The notes beneath the pieces are model-generated. The model did no database searches, was not told the origin of the DNA, and saw only the letters and a program-made list of their open reading frames with translations. Both the position numbers and the translations under genes were made by a program. DNA of 64,000 bases, taken from assembly GCF_900116145.1 (NCBI RefSeq), contig NZ_FPAB01000002.1, forward strand, positions 349,078 to 413,077. Direction: 5' to 3'. Shown one piece after another: positions 60,103 to 64,000 of the stretch; the first letter of the stretch is position 1, and every line of letters starts with the position of its first letter. This stretch comes from Streptomyces harbinensis (GTDB lineage: Bacteria; Actinomycetota; Actinomycetes; Streptomycetales; Streptomycetaceae).

Positions 60103-61341
60103 ATGTCAGCAGCGCCTCACCCCGACCCTCCCGCGTACCCCGTCGGCCTGCGGCTGGCCGGGCGCCGTGTCCTGGTGCTGGGCGGCGGCACTGTCGCCCA
60201 GCGCCGGCTGCCCGCACTGCTCGCCGCCGGTGCCGCCGTCGACCTGATCGCGCCCGCCGTCACACCCTCCGTCCAGGCCATGGCCGAGGCCGGCGAACTG
60301 CGCTGGCAGCGGCGCGGCTACCGGCCCGGCGACCTGGCGGGCGCCTGGTACGCGCTGGTCGCCACCGACGACCCCGAGGTCAACGCCGCCGCCTCCGCCG
60401 AGGCGGAGCGGGAGCGGGTGTGGTGCGTCCGCAGCGACGACGCCGGCGCCGCCACCGCCTGGACCCCGGCCACCGGACGCAGCGACGGGGTGACGGTGGC
60501 CGTGCTCACCGGCCGCGATCCGCGCCGGTCGGCGGCCGTACGGGACGCCGTGGTCGAAGGACTGCGCGAGGGCACGCTGGGCGCGCCGCGGCACCGGGAC
60601 CGTACCCCCGGGGTGGCACTGGTGGGCGGCGGGCCCGGCGACCCCGACCTGATCACGGTGCGCGGCCGGCGGCTGCTGGCCGAGGCCGACGTGGTGGTCG
60701 CCGACCGGCTCGGGCCGCGCGACCTGCTGGACGAACTCCCCGCCCATGTCGAGGTCATCGACGCCGCCAAGATCCCCTACGGCCGCGCCATGGCCCAGGA
60801 GGCCATCCACGCGACGCTGATCGAGCACGCCAGAGCGGGCCGGGCCGTCGTCCGGCTCAAGGGCGGCGACCCCTACGTCTTCGGCCGGGGCATGGAGGAG
60901 GCCCGGGCGCTGGCAGCGGCCGGGATACCGGTCACCGTGGTGCCCGGCGTCACCAGCGCCATCAGCGTGCCGGGCGCGGCCGGCATCCCCGTCACCCACC
61001 GGGGGGTGGCGCACGAGTTCACCGTCGTCAGCGGGCATCTGGCGCCCGACCACCCGGACTCGCTGGTGGACTGGCCGGGGCTGGCCCGGCTGCGCGGCAC
61101 CCTGGTGCTGCTGATGGCGGTGGAGCGGATGCCGGCGATCGCCGCCACCCTCATCGCCCACGGCCGGGACCCGCGCACCCCGGTGGCGGTCGTCCAGGAC
61201 GGCACCACCGCAGCCCAGCGCCGTACCGACGCCACGCTGGCCACGGTCGCCGAGCGGATCGCCGCGGACGGCGTCCGGCCGCCCGCCGTGATCGTCGTCG
61301 GCGAGGTCGTGACCGTCGCGGAAGGGGACCAGGACCGGTGA
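60103..61341 (+). CDS. cobA: Uroporphyrinogen-III C-methyltransferase with SirC-like domain
   Basis: A 412-aa siroheme-synthase-like fusion. Residues 1-150 are a SirC/CysG-B-like NAD-binding domain (VLVLGGGTVAQRRLPALLAA) for precorrin-2 oxidation or sirohydrochlorin handling. Residues about 165-405 are the SAM-dependent uroporphyrinogen-III methyltransferase (VALVGGGPGDPDLITVRG, VVRLKGGDPYVFGRG, VPGVTSAISVPGAAGIPVTHRG). It feeds precorrin-2 to both cobalamin and siroheme. The domain order matches E. coli CysG, but the middle domain is short, so ferrochelation may be absent. AGGAG lies about 12 nt before the ATG. Its stop overlaps the next gene (GTGA). Confidence 0.93.
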   Translation: MSAAPHPDPPAYPVGLRLAGRRVLVLGGGTVAQRRLPALLAAGAAVDLIAPAVTPSVQAMAEAGELRWQRRGYRPGDLAGAWYALVATDDPEVNAAASAEAERERVWCVRSDDAGAATAWTPATGRSDGVTVAVLTGRDPRRSAAVRDAVVEGLREGTLGAPRHRDRTPGVALVGGGPGDPDLITVRGRRLLAEADVVVADRLGPRDLLDELPAHVEVIDAAKIPYGRAMAQEAIHATLIEHARAGRAVVRLKGGDPYVFGRGMEEARALAAAGIPVTVVPGVTSAISVPGAAGIPVTHRGVAHEFTVVSGHLAPDHPDSLVDWPGLARLRGTLVLLMAVERMPAIAATLIAHGRDPRTPVAVVQDGTTAAQRRTDATLATVAERIAADGVRPPAVIVVGEVVTVAEGDQDR

Positions 61342-62174
61342 CCCGTACCCCGATCCCCGTCACGGACCCCGCCGATCCGCGGCTCGCCGACTACACGGCG
61401 CTCACCGATGTCGCCCTGCGCCGCCGGCTGGAGCCCGCCGAGGGCCTGTTCATGGCGGAGGGCGAGAAGGTCATCCGGCGTGCCCTGGCGGCCGGTTACC
61501 CGATGCGCTCGCTGCTGCTGACCGAGAAGTGGGCCGCCGCCCTGGCCGATGTCATCGAGGCGGCCGACGCGCCCGTCCACCTGGTCACCCCGGAACTGGC
61601 CGAGCAGGTCACCGGCTACCACGTGCACCGGGGCGCGCTGGCCGCGATGCAGCGGCTGCCGCTGCCGGATCCGGCGCGGCTGCTGGCGGACGCGCGCCGG
61701 GTCGCCGTGGTGGAGGCGGTCAACGACCACACCAACATCGGGGCGATCTTCCGGGGCGCCGCCGCCCTGGGCATGGACGCGGTGCTGCTGTCGCCGGACA
61801 GCGCCGACCCGCTCTACCGGCGGTCGGTCAAGGTCTCCATGGGCGCGGTGTTCTCACTGCCGTACGCCCGGCTGGAGCGCCGGCCGCAGGCGCTGGCGCC
61901 GGTGCACGAGGCCGGGTTCCGGCTGCTGGCGCTCACCCCGGACGAACGGGCCGTGGATCTGGCCGAGGCGCTGGCCGGCGTCGGCCCGGACGACCGGATC
62001 GCGCTCATGCTGGGGGCGGAGGGCGAGGGCCTGTCCCCGCGCGCCCTGGCGGCGGCCGACACCTGGGTGCGGATTCCGATGGCGCACGGGGTGGACTCGC
62101 TGAACGTGGCCGCTGCCGCCGCCGTGGCGTTCTACGCCGTGGCCACCGCGCGGCGGCCTCAGACCGGTCCCTGA
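61338..62174 (+). CDS. TrmH/SpoU-family RNA 2'-O-methyltransferase
   Basis: A 278-aa SAM-dependent RNA ribose methyltransferase of the SPOUT class. The N-terminal L30e-like substrate domain covers residues about 20-105 (EGLFMAEGEKVIRRALAAG). The SPOUT motifs are VVEAVNDHTNIGAIFRGAAA (motif 1, catalytic Arg), ALMLGAEGEGLS (motif 2) and IPMAHGVDSLNVAAAAAVAF (motif 3). The target (rRNA or tRNA) cannot be told. The GTG start overlaps the cobA stop, so it is co-translated although unrelated in function. Its end overlaps the converging kinase gene by 16 nt. Confidence 0.92.
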   Translation: MTRTPIPVTDPADPRLADYTALTDVALRRRLEPAEGLFMAEGEKVIRRALAAGYPMRSLLLTEKWAAALADVIEAADAPVHLVTPELAEQVTGYHVHRGALAAMQRLPLPDPARLLADARRVAVVEAVNDHTNIGAIFRGAAALGMDAVLLSPDSADPLYRRSVKVSMGAVFSLPYARLERRPQALAPVHEAGFRLLALTPDERAVDLAEALAGVGPDDRIALMLGAEGEGLSPRALAAADTWVRIPMAHGVDSLNVAAAAAVAFYAVATARRPQTGP

Positions 62175-63259
62175 CACCCCTGGGCGAGGGCGATGCCCAG
62201 CGCCACCAGCACCGTCACCACGACGAAGACGATCAGCCGCTGGCGCAACAGTCCGCGGTCCCCGCCGCGCCGGGCCGGGACCGGCGCGGGACGGCGGGCG
62301 GCGGGCCGGGGCACGGGGGAGGGGCGCCCCGCCGGGGGAGCGGCCGGTTCGGCCCGGGGGGAGCGGAGCTGCTGCGGCGGTGCGGACGGCGCGGCGCCGC
62401 CGGGTCGCGGCCGGGGGCGCGGGGCCGGTGCCGTACCGCGGGCCTCGCGGGCAGCGATCTCCTTGAGCCGGCTGGCGAGCTGGAGCGTGCTGGGCCGCTC
62501 CTGCGGGGACTTGGCCAGGCAGGCGCGCAGCAGCGGCGCCAGCGCCGAGGGCGTGCCGCGCAGGATGGGTTCCTCGTGGACCACCCGGTACAGCATCACC
62601 TCCGAACTGCCCTGTCCGAACGGTGAGTCGCCCAGCGTGGCGTAGGCGAGGGTGGCGCCCAGCGAGAACACGTCGGTGGCGGGGGTCACGGCGGCACCCC
62701 GTACCTGTTCGGGCGCCAGGAAGCCGGGGGAGCCCACGGCGGTGCCGACATGGGTGAGGGTGGAGGCTCCGGTGGCCCAGGCGATGCCGAAGTCGATGAT
62801 GCGCGGGCCCTTGGGCGACAGCAGGATGTTGGAGGGCTTCAGATCGCGGTGCACCACCCCGGCCTCGTGCACGGCGACCAGGCCCTCGGCGAGCGCGGCG
62901 CCGATGGCGGCGGTCTCGGCGGCGGACAGCGGGCCCTGCTCGGCCACCTTGTCGTGCAGCGAGGGCCCCGGCACGTACTGGGTGGCGAACCACGGCCGGG
63001 AGGCGTCCAGATCGGCGGCCACCAGCCGCGCCGTGCAGCCGCCCCTGATCCGGCGCACGGCGGAGACCTCGCGGGCGAACCTGGCCCGGAACTCGTGGTC
63101 CTCCGCGAGGTCGGGACGGATGACCTTGAGCGCCACCCGCTGGCCGCGCCGGTCCGAGCCGAGGTACACCACCCCCATACCCCCGGCGCCCAGCCGGCGG
63201 TGGAGCCGGAACGCCCCCATGACCCGCGGGTCCTCGCGCCGGAGCCGCATCATCGCCAT
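62159..63259 (-). CDS. Membrane-anchored Ser/Thr protein kinase (PknB type)
   Basis: A 366-aa eukaryotic-like kinase. The glycine loop is RLGAGGMGVVYLG, the ATP-lysine is in VALKVIRPD, the catalytic loop VVHRDLKPSNILL, the metal-binding DFG is in IIDFGIAWA, and APEQ follows the activation segment. The kinase domain ends near residue 260. A Pro/Arg/Ala-rich juxtamembrane stretch (about 265-335) and one transmembrane helix (IVFVVVTVLVALGIALA) follow, with only a few residues outside, so no sensor domain such as PASTA is present. The start with MAMMRLRRED has GAGGT at good spacing. It converges with the SpoU gene (16-nt overlap). Confidence 0.94.
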   Translation of the reverse strand: MAMMRLRREDPRVMGAFRLHRRLGAGGMGVVYLGSDRRGQRVALKVIRPDLAEDHEFRARFAREVSAVRRIRGGCTARLVAADLDASRPWFATQYVPGPSLHDKVAEQGPLSAAETAAIGAALAEGLVAVHEAGVVHRDLKPSNILLSPKGPRIIDFGIAWATGASTLTHVGTAVGSPGFLAPEQVRGAAVTPATDVFSLGATLAYATLGDSPFGQGSSEVMLYRVVHEEPILRGTPSALAPLLRACLAKSPQERPSTLQLASRLKEIAAREARGTAPAPRPRPRPGGAAPSAPPQQLRSPRAEPAAPPAGRPSPVPRPAARRPAPVPARRGGDRGLLRQRLIVFVVVTVLVALGIALAQGCQGPV

Positions 63260-63575
63260 GTCTACCTCGCAGCCCGGTCCTTGTGCTGTTCAACAGCCGT
63301 CGCACAGCTTACGGACTGGGCGGCCCCGACGCCGAGAAGGGCATGCGCCGCGCGGGTCCCCTGGGGGAAACCCCTGGTGAAAAGGTGCACCTGTCCACCC
63401 TGAGGAGTAGCCGTGCGGCGCCCGCGTCATCCCCTGGGAGGCCACCGGGTCAATACGCCGGGCTGACGCGGCGGCCGGTGCCGGGACCTAATGTTGAGGT
63501 CAAGCGGCGGGCGCAGCACTCGTCCCCCGAGGTCACCCGCCCGCCGCTTGCCAACACCTCGACGGGAGTGGACAG
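63260..63575. other. 316-nt gap between kinase and small membrane peptide gene
   Basis: No open frame of interest is seen on either strand. A perfect inverted repeat GCTGTT-C-AACAGC lies at 63285-63297, about 30 nt upstream of the kinase start, and TAAGCT on the minus strand (63306-63311) could be the kinase -10. Nothing else is recognisable. Confidence 0.4.
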
Positions 63576-63737
63576 ATGGCGCAGATGACCGGCGGATCGC
63601 CCAGGGCGGCACGGCGGCATCCGCTGGTGGCGGTGGCCATGGTGCTGCCGCTGGCCATCACCCTCGCCGTCGTGATCGGCGGCGTCGATGCCGTCGTGAC
63701 ACAGGCGTCGTCCGTGGTCGGACTACTGGGGCGCTGA
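63576..63737 (+). CDS. 53-aa single-helix membrane peptide
   Basis: A small frame encodes a basic N-terminus (SPRAARRHP), one strongly hydrophobic helix (LVAVAMVLPLAITLAVVIGG) and a short tail ending in VVGLLGR. GGGAG lies nine nt before the ATG, and a classic hairpin terminator follows after 86 nt, so a real small gene is likely. No relative or function is recognised; it could be an uncleaved membrane peptide or a very short secreted one. Confidence 0.6.
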   Translation: MAQMTGGSPRAARRHPLVAVAMVLPLAITLAVVIGGVDAVVTQASSVVGLLGR

Positions 63738-63823
63738 GAGGCGCTCCGGACCCGGGAGAGCGGCCCGGGTCGGGGACACCGGCCAACACCCCGTGGGGAC
63801 GGGGGTCAGGCGGACGGCATGTG

Positions 63824-63853
63824 TGCCCGGGCAGCTGGGGAGCTGCCCGGGCA
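63824..63853. terminator. Terminator after the small membrane peptide gene
   Basis: A perfect 13-bp stem (63824-63836 with 63841-63853) and the loop GGGG are followed a few bases later by TTTT, the most canonical intrinsic terminator in the window. Confidence 0.88.
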
Positions 63854-63888
63854 TCGCGTTTTCCGGGCCGGCACGACCGGCACACGCG

Positions 63889-63923
63889 AAGGGCCGGGAA
63901 GCTATGCGGGCTTCCCGGCCCTT
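63889..63923 (-). terminator. Terminator of the tRNA-Val transcript
   Basis: A perfect 14-bp stem (63889-63902 with 63910-63923) with a 7-nt loop begins 5 nt past the encoded CCA of the tRNA on the minus strand. The arms end in AA/TT, giving a small U-tract. Confidence 0.82.
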
Positions 63924-63928
63924 GCTGC

Positions 63929-64000
63929 TGGTGGACGATACTGGGATTGAACCAGTGACCTCTTCCGTGTCAGGGAAGCGCTCTCCCGCTGAGCTAATCG
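63929..64000 (-). tRNA. tRNA-Val (GAC), 5' end cut by the window edge
   Basis: Read on the minus strand, the D-arm (TAGCTCAGCGGGAGAGC), an anticodon stem CTTCC/GGAAG with loop CTGACAC (anticodon GAC, valine) and the T-arm GGTTCAATCC are intact. The acceptor 3' strand ATCGTCC with discriminator A is followed by an encoded CCA (63929-63931). About three bases of the 5' acceptor strand lie beyond position 64000. Confidence 0.95.

Noticed and set aside
55247..60217. Minus-strand open frame of 1656 codons opposite cobL and bluB-cobT
   Set aside because: The Gly/Arg-rich repetitive translation is the mirror of the Pro/Ala linker; the plus strand encodes recognisable enzymes.
63929..64000. tRNA-Val as an integration site of a mobile element
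   Set aside because: No integrase, repeat of the tRNA 3' end or foreign-looking genes are present on the visible side; anything beyond the edge cannot be judged.

Overview
The window looks like a core chromosomal segment of a Streptomyces or close relative. GC content is very high with extreme third-position bias, GTG and TTG starts are common, and genes are often coupled by 1-4 nt overlaps. Family content points the same way: ArgR boxes on an argCJBDR operon, a CebR-type operator, a SigB/F/G-type sigma factor, Ku with a lysine-rich tail, and a BluB-CobT fusion. The order pheT - arg - met - cob fits my recollection of streptomycete core chromosomes. I see no insertion sequences, prophage genes, CRISPR arrays or integrase genes.

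Region by region. 1-2.7 kb: end of pheT, then a divergent pair for bacterial end joining (LigD-type polymerase and Ku). 2.7-9.1 kb: 3-hydroxyacyl-CoA dehydrogenase, then a secreted GH74 xyloglucanase facing a Tat-exported GHL10 glycosidase-like protein with a perfect CebR-type operator between them, then DUF4291 and an SDR. 9.3-15.8 kb: a redox/stress block with SRPBCC plus FAD oxidoreductase in one direction, TPP enzyme - CDGSH protein - heme-oxygenase-like diiron protein in the other, then a SigB/F/G-type sigma factor. The TPP gene has a SigB-type promoter candidate. 15.9-24.1 kb: small regulator/enzyme pairs (TetR/NmrA with twin operators, MocR/EamA with overlapping start codons, XRE/SDR), a phosphatase-fold protein lacking its catalytic histidines, an ATP-grasp protein and a P-loop protein.

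24.1-32 kb: arginine biosynthesis (argC, J, B, D, R and, after an inverted polyprenyl synthase, argH). Both argC and argH have recognisable promoters overlapped by ARG-box-like sequence. 32-33 kb: a Gfo/Idh/MocA oxidoreductase.

33.16-46.18 kb: the most unusual locus, five co-directional genes. They encode a DUF4132 protein, a 1677-aa multidomain protein, a MoxR-type AAA+ ATPase, a 1337-aa DUF5682-vWA fusion and a SWIM zinc-finger protein. This matches the partly characterised MoxR-vWA ternary locus type (E. coli molR/yehI with yehLMPQ), here with YehM- and YehP-like parts fused and a giant extra subunit. Its job is unknown; a chaperone-like or biological-conflict role is an inference.

46.2-51 kb: aldo/keto reductase, lysophospholipid acyltransferase, Tat-exported glycerophosphodiesterase, GNAT, and two small overlapping membrane-protein genes. 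51-54.1 kb: metNIQ with a long leader holding a candidate Cys/Met leader peptide. 54.2-62.2 kb: GNAT, then cobalamin genes (cobL/cbiET, bluB-cobT with a roughly 640-residue Pro/Ala-rich insert, and a SirC-CobA fusion) and a SpoU-family RNA methyltransferase. The window closes with a Ser/Thr kinase, a 53-aa membrane peptide, two strong hairpins and a tRNA-Val(GAC) cut by the window edge.
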